Source: a virus
Virus record (IMG/VR): IMGVR_UViG_3300023179_000199
Location: 1 to 42,812 of that record
Strand: one strand, 5' to 3'
Length of the DNA stretch: 42,812 nucleotides
Shown here: in pieces, positions 15,506-24,417 of the stretch
Layout of the letters: the number at the start of each line of letters is the position of its first letter
Numbering within the stretch: position 1 is the first letter of the stretch
The notes under the pieces: generated by a model
The model's input: only the letters and a program-made list of their open reading frames with translations
The model's database searches: none
What the model was told of the DNA's origin: nothing
Made by a program: the position numbers and the translations under genes

Positions 15506-18500
15506 ATGGCTAAACAATCGGGTCCAAAGAAAAAAGCTGAAGAAATTAAAAACTCCTTTGATGACGTTACTTTATCAATAAAAGATTTAGAAAAGGAATT
15601 ATCAAAAGTTTTTAATACCAAAAAACTTGACAACTTTGTTAAGTCATTAACATCTGGATTCGAAGATACAATTGATTATTCAGATCAGATACAAGATAAA
15701 ATGACTGATATGAGTAAATCAGTTACATCATTATCTAAAGAATTTGGCTCATTACGAAGTGAACTAAATAGTTTTTCAAAAAATATATCAAATATAAAAG
15801 TACCTAACTTAAATATTATTTCAAATATTAATGAAGTAGATATATCTTCATTACAAGAATCTATTAAAAATTTACCTGATATTAATTTAAATGCGTCTAT
15901 ATCAAATGTAGATGCTAGTAAATTAGATAATATTGATTTACCAGTACTCGATGATATTCAAGCAAATGTTAAATTTAATGTTCAGCCGATTGATCTACCT
16001 ACAGTAGACGATATCAATGCAAATATTAAATTTAATGTACAAACTTTTGATTTGCCGAAAGTTGAAGATATTCAAGCAAATGTTAAATTTAATACCGAAG
16101 CAATTACAATACCTGACGTACAAGATATTCAAGCAAATGTTAAATTTAATGTTCAGCCGATTGATCTACCTGACGTCGAAGATATTCAAGCAAATGTTAA
16201 ATTTAATGTTCAGCCGATTGAAATACCTAAGGTTGATGATGTTAATGCTTTAATAAATTATACAACTCAAGTACCAAATCCTCCAACAGTTGAAGATATT
16301 CAAGCAAACATTAAATTTAACATACAAGACATCGAAGTTCCGGACATCGAAGATATTACTGCAGTAGTAAAGTATACAACGCAAATATCAGATTTACCAA
16401 AAATAGATGATATTAATGCTTCAATAAAATATACGGCACAGATATCGGATTTACCTAAAATCGAAGATATACAAGCAAATATTAAATTTAACGTACAACC
16501 TATAGATTTACCAAAAATAGAAGATATAGAATCGACAATTAAATATAATGTAAAAGATATTGATTTAACGGAATTACAAAAAATAAATTTATCAGCAATT
16601 ATATCAGACGTAGATATGTCTGTAGTAGATAAAGCAATATATAAGTATACTCCTATAATTTTAGATTCTATAATAAATGTCGACGCATCAGAAATACAAA
16701 AACTAAGTTCTAATGCGCCTATTCAATTACCGGTTCAAGTACCTTCTATAACGCCGGAAATTCAACCTCCATTACCTACTGAAGTTCCTATTGAAACTAG
16801 TCCTATAGAAGATTTAGAAGATAATTTACCTGAAGTTGATAATACTTTATTGTTTGAAAGGTCTGATTTATATAAAAAAATTCTTGGTGCGCAAGATTTA
16901 ATTGCAAAAAGAAATATTGATATTGCTGGTAGCGAAAAATTAATAAAAGAATTTACCGACCAATCAAAAGAAATGTATGATAGAATTAATAAATCAAAAC
17001 AACGAGAAAAGGACTTATCAACTAAGTTAAAAGATATTACTAAAGAAACTTCGGATATTACTAAACGTATACGAGATATTAAATCAGGAAAAGTCCAAGG
17101 TAATGTACAAGAAGAAGAAGCTGAATTAAAAATTCTTAATCTTCAAAAAACGTCTATTGATTCACGTATAACGTCCGAACGTCAATTACAAACAGATTTA
17201 GAAAAAATTAATAAGTTAACGGAAGATGATGCAGATAACCTTTTAAAAGTACTAAATAATAAACAACGTATAGGTAAAGCTTCTTATGAGTCTTTAGACT
17301 TTTCTAAAGAACTTTTAAAAACAGAAGAAGATTTGCAAATTGCAATTGCATCTGGAGATAAAGACTTACAAAATGCTTTAATGTCTCGTAAAGATTTATT
17401 AACTGCGGCGCAACAAGAAGCTGAAGCGCAAGATAAAATTAACTCTAAATTAGAAGCTGCGCGAGATAGTATCGTTAGTTTCGGCGATAAATTATTAAAT
17501 TTAGTACCAGGGGGTAAAGAAGGATTTTTAGGAAAAATGTTAGGGCTTGATACTATTTCTAAAAATCTTAAAGATAATGTAGGAACTGCAATGGCAAATG
17601 CATTTTCAACTGCCGGATCAGGAGCTTCAGGATTTTTTGCTGCTGCTTCAGCAGGTGCAAGTACATTAATGGCATCATTAGCTCCTATACTTCCTATATT
17701 ATTAGCAATTGCCGGAGTAGTTGGATTAGTAAAATTGTTTATGGATGCCGATAAACAAGTATCTGAATTAGCTCATAATTTAAATATATCATATAAAGAA
17801 GCTGGGAAGTTACAAAATACTGCAGTAGATATTGCTACGGAAATGAATGTAGCAGGAATGAATACTGCAGAAGTAACAAAACAAATGGTAGACTTACAGC
17901 AGGCTACGGGTCTTAATGTAGGTTTATTAGCAACACAAAATAAACAAGCTAAAGATTTATTAGCTACGAGTACAATGTTAACTACTCAATACGGATTGTC
18001 TGCAGAAGAAACAATGACATTAAATTCTGCGGCTGCTATCGGAGGTGGTACATTAGATAAAATGGCATTAGCCGCTGAAAAGTTTGGTGAAGATGGTTTA
18101 GTACCTGCCGGAGAAATAATGAAAGATATCGCTAAAACGTCAAAAACCGTTTTAATGAATTTTAAAGGCGATTATATTGCATTAGCACGAGCAACAAAGA
18201 CTGCAAAATTAATGGGTACTACATTAGATAAAATGAGTGCGGCAGGAGAAAGTTTATTGAATATAGAAAGTTCGATAACTGCCCAAAATAAAGCTCGTAT
18301 GATGTTAGGCCGTAATATTAATTTAGATGCGGCTCGTTATTATGCGTTACAAGGCGACACTGAAGGCTTAATGCAAGAAATGGTTAAAGCTGCTGGTTCT
18401 GTAGAAGACTACGATAAAATGAGCGTTCTTCAGAAAAAAGCATTAGCCGAAGCAATGGGAATGCAAGTAAGTGACTTAGATGAAATGATGATGAAGCAAA

Positions 18501-21175
18501 AAGAATTAAATACTTTAGGCATCGATGCAAATAAGTTACAAGAAATAATGACTAAGGCTAAAGATGGTACGATAGATTTAGAGAAAGAATTGCTCGGAAT
18601 GAAAGATGATGAAGCTAGAAAATTGCTTAAGCAAAAAGTAGCTGAACAACAGCGAGCAGGAACTCAAGAAAAATTAGCTAGTACAATACAAAAAGTAACT
18701 GATTTATTATATAAAATGGTTGAACCATTGCTTCCTATAATTGATAGTTTTGTAGATTCATTAGGTAATGGAGAAGGTATATTATCTTCTATATCAAAGA
18801 CATTAGGAATAATAGGTTCAGTATTAGGTACTATATTTGAAATATCCGGTAATATTTTAAGAGGTGCATGGTATCCAATAGGAGTTACTATTGATTTTAT
18901 ATCTGCCGTTTTTGATAAAATAGGTAAAGCAGTAAAATATATTAAAGAAAATATATTCGGTATAAAAGATGCAACCGGAGCTGCAAGTAAGGCAGCCGAT
19001 GATACCGGTAAGTCAATGGAAATTATTAAATTTGTCGCACTTGCAATTGGAAATATAATTGGTGGTTGGTTTCTTTTAAAAACTTTATCTAAAGCAAAAG
19101 ACGGATTATCTTCAATGTACGATAGTGCAAAAGGCATTGGATCTTCTTTAAAAGAAGGATTTAAAAGCTTAAAAGAAGGAAAATTTCCATCATTAGGTAA
19201 AAAGAAAGGTGCAGTTGATGAATTATCAGAAAAGAAAATTGAAACTCCTGAAGTAGATACTAAAGGCACAGATAAAACCCTAAAAAATACTAAGTCATTT
19301 GCAGATAGATTAAATTCGATGTTTAAATCTATTAACGATACTTTAAAGGCTATTTTTAAAGGCATCGGTGATATGCTTAAGAATATATTTAAATTTATTA
19401 AAGATACAGTTAAAACTATATTAGATTTTATAAAAAATGTAATGAAAGATATCTTTAAGACAATTAAAGACGTTGCAAAAGAATTAACTTCAACATTACA
19501 ATCATTATTACAAAATATTGGAGATTTATTAAATACTGCCGTTAACGTAATTAGAGATGTTGGTACTAATTTAATAGGAGCTGTAGGAGATTTATTAGGA
19601 TCGGTTATTGAAATAATAGATTCTCAAGGAACTGCATTAGTTGAAGCATTAGGTAATATAGGTAATACATTAGCTGAACAAGTAATGAAAGTTGTTAATA
19701 CTTTATTAGATGGATTAGGTCAAGCCGCTAGTAAATTACCAGGTATAATGAATAGTTTAGGACAAGCTATTGGATCGTTTTTTGTAGGATTATCTACTGG
19801 ATTAGTTACTTTTGCTGAAGCAATGGCAACACCAACTCCGTTATTCGGATTACCGGTTGGATTAATTGTACTTGCTATGGCTATGGGAATAGCTGCAGCT
19901 CTTAGAATTGCTGGTCCTGGCATAGAAGCTCTTGGCAAGGCTTTTACAGGACTGGGTAAAGGTTTAGGGGCAGCTGCCCCTGCAATACAAGCAGCAGCGA
20001 GTGCTATATTTAATGTTTTTAAAGGTATAGGATATGTTATTGAATCAGTAGGGAAAGCAATATCTACAGTTATAACTGCAGTTGCAGATTCTATTGTTAA
20101 GTTTAGTGATGTCGACGCAGGAAATATAGCTGCAGTAGGATTATCATTGGGAGCATTAGGTGCGGGGTTATTAGCATTAACCGCGGGAGAAGTAGTAAAT
20201 GGTATTGCATCATTCTTCGGAGCTAGTCCAGTAGATACATTAAAAGAATTAGAGACTATCGACGGTAATAAAATGAAAGTTACTGCAGACGGTCTTAAAT
20301 CAATGTCAGATGCATTAACTAATTTCGGAAACGTTAATACAGACCCGATTATAAAATCCGCGGATGCATTGGATAAATTTAATAATCAAGTTATTAAAGG
20401 TGGATTAGCGGACGGATTAAATAGTTTTTTAGGAACAGATCCATTCGCAGTATTTACCCAATTGGCAGCTATTGATACCGGTAAAATTGATACAGTTGCT
20501 AAATCCATTGCATTAGCAGGAACTAGTATAGAATCATTTAATGCAAAGGTCGGTGCATTAGATGATAGCGTTGGAGATAAGGGCGATTTAATTGCAGCCT
20601 TATTAAATGATATTGCTGATATTGAACATGATGAAATAGATGCTTTAGCAACTGCAATTGATAATTTAGCTAAATCATATGACTCTTTATTAGCATCAAT
20701 GAAAAATATAACAGACGATGATATATCTCGTATGCAACAAATTGCTTCCGCCACTCCTAAAGATGTAAGCGGCGGAGGTATAGGCGATGCTATAAGCGAT
20801 ACGTTGGGATCGGCAATGTCAGGAGTTAAAGATTTAGCAAGTAGTGCAATTAGTTCTGTAGGAAGTTTCTTTGGATTCAGTGATGAAGAAACTGCTCAAG
20901 AAACGAAATCAACAGCAGTAGCTACGGCCCCTATAACACCAGTAATGCAACCAGTGGCTACAGTAAACGCTCAACCGGCAATCGCTACTCAATCAGAAAC
21001 GACAATAAATAACCAAAACAATAATGCTAAATTAGAAGGATTGGTAAGAGAATTAATTGCTAAAGTAGAGCAACCGGTAATAATTAAATTAGGTGAAAAG
21101 ACAGTAGCCGAAATGCAAAGCGCAATATCATTTAGAAAATCGTATGGAGCCAACGTAAATGGCTACCGATCATAA
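15506..21175 (+). CDS. Tape measure protein
   Basis: The largest gene, 1889 residues, directly after the gp26-like/frameshift pair as expected of a tape measure gene, which sets tail length and passes into the host with the DNA. Residues 1-110 are helical. Residues 150-358 hold eleven tandem 19-residue units (DIQANVKFNVQPIDLP-x-V-x). Residues about 440-660 are coiled coil (KTSIDSRITSERQLQTDLEK). A hydrophobic segment near 712-745 (SLAPILPILLAIAGVVGLVK) and another near 1435-1465 (LPVGLIVLAMAMGIAAAL) could span a membrane. Short helical repeats of the IKDTVKTILDFIKNVMKDI kind fill 1270-1330. I see no lytic transglycosylase motif. Confidence 0.88.
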   Translation: MAKQSGPKKKAEEIKNSFDDVTLSIKDLEKELSKVFNTKKLDNFVKSLTSGFEDTIDYSDQIQDKMTDMSKSVTSLSKEFGSLRSELNSFSKNISNIKVPNLNIISNINEVDISSLQESIKNLPDINLNASISNVDASKLDNIDLPVLDDIQANVKFNVQPIDLPTVDDINANIKFNVQTFDLPKVEDIQANVKFNTEAITIPDVQDIQANVKFNVQPIDLPDVEDIQANVKFNVQPIEIPKVDDVNALINYTTQVPNPPTVEDIQANIKFNIQDIEVPDIEDITAVVKYTTQISDLPKIDDINASIKYTAQISDLPKIEDIQANIKFNVQPIDLPKIEDIESTIKYNVKDIDLTELQKINLSAIISDVDMSVVDKAIYKYTPIILDSIINVDASEIQKLSSNAPIQLPVQVPSITPEIQPPLPTEVPIETSPIEDLEDNLPEVDNTLLFERSDLYKKILGAQDLIAKRNIDIAGSEKLIKEFTDQSKEMYDRINKSKQREKDLSTKLKDITKETSDITKRIRDIKSGKVQGNVQEEEAELKILNLQKTSIDSRITSERQLQTDLEKINKLTEDDADNLLKVLNNKQRIGKASYESLDFSKELLKTEEDLQIAIASGDKDLQNALMSRKDLLTAAQQEAEAQDKINSKLEAARDSIVSFGDKLLNLVPGGKEGFLGKMLGLDTISKNLKDNVGTAMANAFSTAGSGASGFFAAASAGASTLMASLAPILPILLAIAGVVGLVKLFMDADKQVSELAHNLNISYKEAGKLQNTAVDIATEMNVAGMNTAEVTKQMVDLQQATGLNVGLLATQNKQAKDLLATSTMLTTQYGLSAEETMTLNSAAAIGGGTLDKMALAAEKFGEDGLVPAGEIMKDIAKTSKTVLMNFKGDYIALARATKTAKLMGTTLDKMSAAGESLLNIESSITAQNKARMMLGRNINLDAARYYALQGDTEGLMQEMVKAAGSVEDYDKMSVLQKKALAEAMGMQVSDLDEMMMKQKELNTLGIDANKLQEIMTKAKDGTIDLEKELLGMKDDEARKLLKQKVAEQQRAGTQEKLASTIQKVTDLLYKMVEPLLPIIDSFVDSLGNGEGILSSISKTLGIIGSVLGTIFEISGNILRGAWYPIGVTIDFISAVFDKIGKAVKYIKENIFGIKDATGAASKAADDTGKSMEIIKFVALAIGNIIGGWFLLKTLSKAKDGLSSMYDSAKGIGSSLKEGFKSLKEGKFPSLGKKKGAVDELSEKKIETPEVDTKGTDKTLKNTKSFADRLNSMFKSINDTLKAIFKGIGDMLKNIFKFIKDTVKTILDFIKNVMKDIFKTIKDVAKELTSTLQSLLQNIGDLLNTAVNVIRDVGTNLIGAVGDLLGSVIEIIDSQGTALVEALGNIGNTLAEQVMKVVNTLLDGLGQAASKLPGIMNSLGQAIGSFFVGLSTGLVTFAEAMATPTPLFGLPVGLIVLAMAMGIAAALRIAGPGIEALGKAFTGLGKGLGAAAPAIQAAASAIFNVFKGIGYVIESVGKAISTVITAVADSIVKFSDVDAGNIAAVGLSLGALGAGLLALTAGEVVNGIASFFGASPVDTLKELETIDGNKMKVTADGLKSMSDALTNFGNVNTDPIIKSADALDKFNNQVIKGGLADGLNSFLGTDPFAVFTQLAAIDTGKIDTVAKSIALAGTSIESFNAKVGALDDSVGDKGDLIAALLNDIADIEHDEIDALATAIDNLAKSYDSLLASMKNITDDDISRMQQIASATPKDVSGGGIGDAISDTLGSAMSGVKDLASSAISSVGSFFGFSDEETAQETKSTAVATAPITPVMQPVATVNAQPAIATQSETTINNQNNNAKLEGLVRELIAKVEQPVIIKLGEKTVAEMQSAISFRKSYGANVNGYRS
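15953..16579 (+). repeat. Eleven tandem 57-base (19-residue) repeats in the tape measure gene
   Basis: Units follow the pattern D-I-x-A-x-(V/I)-K-(F/Y)-x-x-Q-x-x-x-x-P-x-(V/I)-(D/E). The first, fourth and fifth units are nearly identical in DNA; others have diverged, for example DVNALINYTTQ. All are in frame, so unit gain or loss would change protein length in 19-residue steps. Confidence 0.9.
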
Positions 21176-21184
21176 TTATATTAT

Positions 21185-24073
21185 ATGGGAATAATATCAC
21201 TTAAATCGAACCTGGCTATAAACGGTACTCCCGACCGTTATGATACACAAGGGCAATTAATTAATTTTCCTAAAGCAGGGTCGCAGTTAGATATTGACAG
21301 CGTTCCTGAAAAGTATGATCGTTTAGGTAAGTTAGATAAATTACCTCCAGAATCTTCACAATTAAATTTTGATGGTAATTTACCTGCAGCTACTAATGCA
21401 TTTTTAAATACTAATGCATTAGGATTTACAATTAAAAATCCTATAGGAGTAACTCAATTCGTTGGAATAAACGGAACGACATTTACTAATCCAAATGGAA
21501 TTAATATAAATACAACACCAGGAGTTGGCGTTGATTTTATGCCTAATACATATGCTAAAGGATTTACAATTAAAAATGGATTTGGCGAATCGCAATTTAT
21601 TGGAATTAGCGGTAATACATATACAAACCCTACTGGAACTAGTCTAGGAACCGTAAATTATTTTCCGGATGAAACTTCAGGTGCTAAAGGATTTAAAACT
21701 AAATTAGCTCCTTACGAATCAGGATTTATAGGCATTAGTTTAGATAATACTAAATATCAATATCCTGACACGGTTTATGGGGCAAGACTATTAAATGTAA
21801 CTTTAGGACCTTCAGGAGGAACTGCTAAATTAGAAAATCAATTAGGCGCTGGTTCTAAAATGGGTAATAAAGGCTTTTATGCAGAAAATAGATATGCAGA
21901 AGCAGTTCGTAATGATTCAAATCAAAGTTTATTGACATCTTGGTCATTACGTAGAAGAAGCCCGTCTCCATTAGAACAACAGTATTCTAAATTTAAACTT
22001 CGTGAAGAAGCTTTTAATCCCACATATATAGCACATCCTTTAATTTTAAGAGGTATACAAAATCCAGATGTATTGAATCCACAAAGATGGGGAATCGATG
22101 CATTAGGCCAACAAGAAGGACGTACTGCTGCAAATAATTTAGCCGCTGCATTAGATGGAGGATTTATACGAGGAGGTGCTAGCACGGCATTAGAACGTAG
22201 TGCTATTGATACTGCGCGTTTAGCTAAATTTATGGCTAGTCCTAAAGGTATTGTATGGGCAATAACTCAAGTAGGATTAGGAAAATCAAATCCATTAGTA
22301 GAAAAGAATCTAGAAAATGTATTACCATTTAATGATACAAGATCGCATTCAGGATTAACTACATTATTATCAGTTCCAGGATCTGCATTTGGTTTACATA
22401 TTACTAGACACGGAATTCCATTTGCAAATGAAGCTGCTTCATATGAAAAGATAATTCAATATCAAACAAAAAATTCAAATCAATTTATAGCTAATAATAG
22501 ACTTTTACAACTTAAAACAGAATTATTAAGTCCTTTTGGAGGAGCTCCTTCTTCAAATGCCGTTGCAAAACTTCAAAAATTGTCTTCTATAGTTAAAGGA
22601 AATGATAATCCGGTTATACAAACTTTATCAGGTTTAGGCGGACCAGGTTCTGTATATGGATTAGGTTCAACAACTATTAGGAGATATACACGTTCTAGAG
22701 AATTTGGTATTACTTTTAGTAAAGATGATAAAGTTACTGAAACATTATTAGGAAATAGTAGAACGCCTTATCACGATTCGGATGGTAATCTTACAATGGA
22801 TTATTATGCCGGATTACTTAAAACTCCTACGAGCCATTTAGGTAATCCTAAAATAAGTACTAATGCTAATGGTCGTGATCGTGATGCATTTGGTATAGAT
22901 GATTTGGATAGAGACGTTAATGATAATCCACATAATCTTACTCGATGGTTAGACCAAACAGTATCGGACGGAAATGAACCAGGAAACAATTATTCAGAAG
23001 GAAAATCTTTAAGAGTTCAAAATTCTGCATTTCCTGCTAATTTAACAGATAGAGATCATAGATTCTCTACATTACCTTATGCAGAGATACGTAATATTGC
23101 AAAAGACCGAAGTTCTAAATCAACTTCAATTAACGACTTTCGTGCTAAATTAGGCGGAGAAACAAAAACGTTTTCTACTAGTACTGATAATGTTAATTTT
23201 ACTGAAGGTAATTTATCTAAACGTTATGGATTCGGCGATCAAGGCAATCCAAATGCAGATAGAAGCGATCCATATCTCAGAACTAGTATTGACGGAGCAG
23301 GACAAGCACAAGATAGAGGTAATATAGATAGTGCAATAGGAGATCTTAAAACTATAGGCAAATTCGGAATATCAAATACTAATGGATTCAGGGGCGATAA
23401 AATAACTGCAACTGATTATATTAAATCAACTTCTCAAAATGAAATATATCCTGAAGGTGTTAGAGATTTTATAAAGTTTTATTTTTCTGGTATTGATTTA
23501 TATGATAGCGGTAGAGATAATGTAATAGTATTTAGATCAAATATACAGAATTTGGCCGATTCATTTAGTCCTAACTGGAGTACGGTAAGTATTATTGGAC
23601 GTCCCGATGGACCTGCAATATATAGTTCATTTGAAAGAAATATTTCTTTTAACTTTACTGTCGCAGCTACTTCAAGAGAAGAATTAGTTCCAATGTGGAG
23701 AAAATTAAATTATTTAGCTACTTTTACAATGCCAGTATATGGTGGCGGTAAACCAGGAGGAGCTTTATGTAGAATGACAATAGGAGATATGTTTAATAAT
23801 ACTCCAGGATATTTTACAGGATTAACAATTGGAGTTAATGAAGAATCTTCTTGGGACTTAGCTGATGACTCTACAATTGATAAAACAAATACAATTAGAA
23901 AGAAAAAGAATAAATATTCCAAACAATTACCTACTATAGTAGATGTAGATGTACAATTTAAAATTATTCATGATTGGAGACCGCAGCAAGGTGGTAGAGC
24001 ATATCATTTATATAACGGAAATTATACACCTGCATCTCAAGACGGTAGTTGGTTATGGGATTCTAACATTTAA
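21185..24073 (+). CDS. Large baseplate / tail-tube-initiation protein
   Basis: A 962-residue structural protein just after the tape measure. The N-terminal 230 residues contain imperfect repeats of the form AKGFTIKNGFGESQFIGISG followed by N-T-Y-T-N-P. The C-terminal 200 residues (DFIKFYFSGIDLYDSG; VFRSNIQNLADSFSPNWSTV; FNFTVAATSREELVPMWRKL; VDVDVQFKIIHDW) match the tube-like domain of baseplate proteins that seed the tail tube in T4-like and other contractile phages. Its place between the tape measure and the gp53-like gene supports a baseplate role. The exact T4 counterpart (gp48, gp54 or a hub protein) cannot be fixed from the sequence. Confidence 0.6.
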   Translation: MGIISLKSNLAINGTPDRYDTQGQLINFPKAGSQLDIDSVPEKYDRLGKLDKLPPESSQLNFDGNLPAATNAFLNTNALGFTIKNPIGVTQFVGINGTTFTNPNGININTTPGVGVDFMPNTYAKGFTIKNGFGESQFIGISGNTYTNPTGTSLGTVNYFPDETSGAKGFKTKLAPYESGFIGISLDNTKYQYPDTVYGARLLNVTLGPSGGTAKLENQLGAGSKMGNKGFYAENRYAEAVRNDSNQSLLTSWSLRRRSPSPLEQQYSKFKLREEAFNPTYIAHPLILRGIQNPDVLNPQRWGIDALGQQEGRTAANNLAAALDGGFIRGGASTALERSAIDTARLAKFMASPKGIVWAITQVGLGKSNPLVEKNLENVLPFNDTRSHSGLTTLLSVPGSAFGLHITRHGIPFANEAASYEKIIQYQTKNSNQFIANNRLLQLKTELLSPFGGAPSSNAVAKLQKLSSIVKGNDNPVIQTLSGLGGPGSVYGLGSTTIRRYTRSREFGITFSKDDKVTETLLGNSRTPYHDSDGNLTMDYYAGLLKTPTSHLGNPKISTNANGRDRDAFGIDDLDRDVNDNPHNLTRWLDQTVSDGNEPGNNYSEGKSLRVQNSAFPANLTDRDHRFSTLPYAEIRNIAKDRSSKSTSINDFRAKLGGETKTFSTSTDNVNFTEGNLSKRYGFGDQGNPNADRSDPYLRTSIDGAGQAQDRGNIDSAIGDLKTIGKFGISNTNGFRGDKITATDYIKSTSQNEIYPEGVRDFIKFYFSGIDLYDSGRDNVIVFRSNIQNLADSFSPNWSTVSIIGRPDGPAIYSSFERNISFNFTVAATSREELVPMWRKLNYLATFTMPVYGGGKPGGALCRMTIGDMFNNTPGYFTGLTIGVNEESSWDLADDSTIDKTNTIRKKKNKYSKQLPTIVDVDVQFKIIHDWRPQQGGRAYHLYNGNYTPASQDGSWLWDSNI

Positions 24074-24099
24074 CATATTTATAATAAAGTAAATATGTT
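24072..24099 (+). promoter_or_regulatory. Hairpin with promoter-like motif that includes the start codon of the gp53-like gene
   Basis: AACATATTT (24072-24080) pairs perfectly with AAATATGTT (24091-24099) around a 10-base loop. The ATG at 24095-24097 is inside the 3' arm. ATATTTAT (24075-24082) overlaps the 5' arm. Read-through RNA would bury the start codon; RNA starting at the motif would not. No strong Shine-Dalgarno is present. Pairing is seen; role is inferred. Confidence 0.5.
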
Positions 24100-24412
24100 T
24101 TACGAAAGATATAAACTAAACGGCGTTTTACTAAATAAAGATAGAAAGCATAGATATATCCGTGCTGGTATATTACCTACTATCGAAAAAACTCCGGACG
24201 ATACATATATTATAACAACTATAGGAGATACGTTAGACTTTTTGGCTTTTGATTATTATAAGGATGTTAACTTATGGTGGTTAATCGCAGCTGCGAATCC
24301 AGACATTCCATTTAGTTCATTATACCTAGAACCAGGCCTTCAGTTACGTATACCCCCTGTTAAGTTTCAATCTGATATTGATGCATTAATAGAAAAATCA
24401 AATAGGAGGTAA
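24095..24412 (+). CDS. 53: Baseplate wedge protein, gp53-like with LysM-type fold
   Basis: A 105-residue protein. After a short N-terminal part (MFYERYKLNGVLL), residues 35-95 have the LysM-like pattern found in baseplate gp53 proteins: TYIITTIGDTLDFLAFDYY, LWWLIAAANPDI, then LEPGLQLRIPP. In contractile tails such proteins connect wedges and tube in the baseplate; the LysM-type fold is structural and does not need peptidoglycan. It is about half the length of T4 gp53 (196 residues), mainly the C-terminal LysM-like part. It ends five bases before the next baseplate gene, and both are likely to be co-translated. Confidence 0.7.
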   Translation: MFYERYKLNGVLLNKDRKHRYIRAGILPTIEKTPDDTYIITTIGDTLDFLAFDYYKDVNLWWLIAAANPDIPFSSLYLEPGLQLRIPPVKFQSDIDALIEKSNRR

Positions 24413-24417
24413 ATAAT

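Noticed and set aside
15953-16579. CRISPR-like array
   Set aside because: The 57-base periodicity is fully in frame, units vary at codon level, and there are no distinct spacers; it is a protein repeat.
18664-19365. Long minus-strand frame inside the tape measure gene
   Set aside because: It is a shadow of the AT-rich coding strand, with no ribosome binding site and no recognisable protein features. The same holds for the other minus-strand frames.
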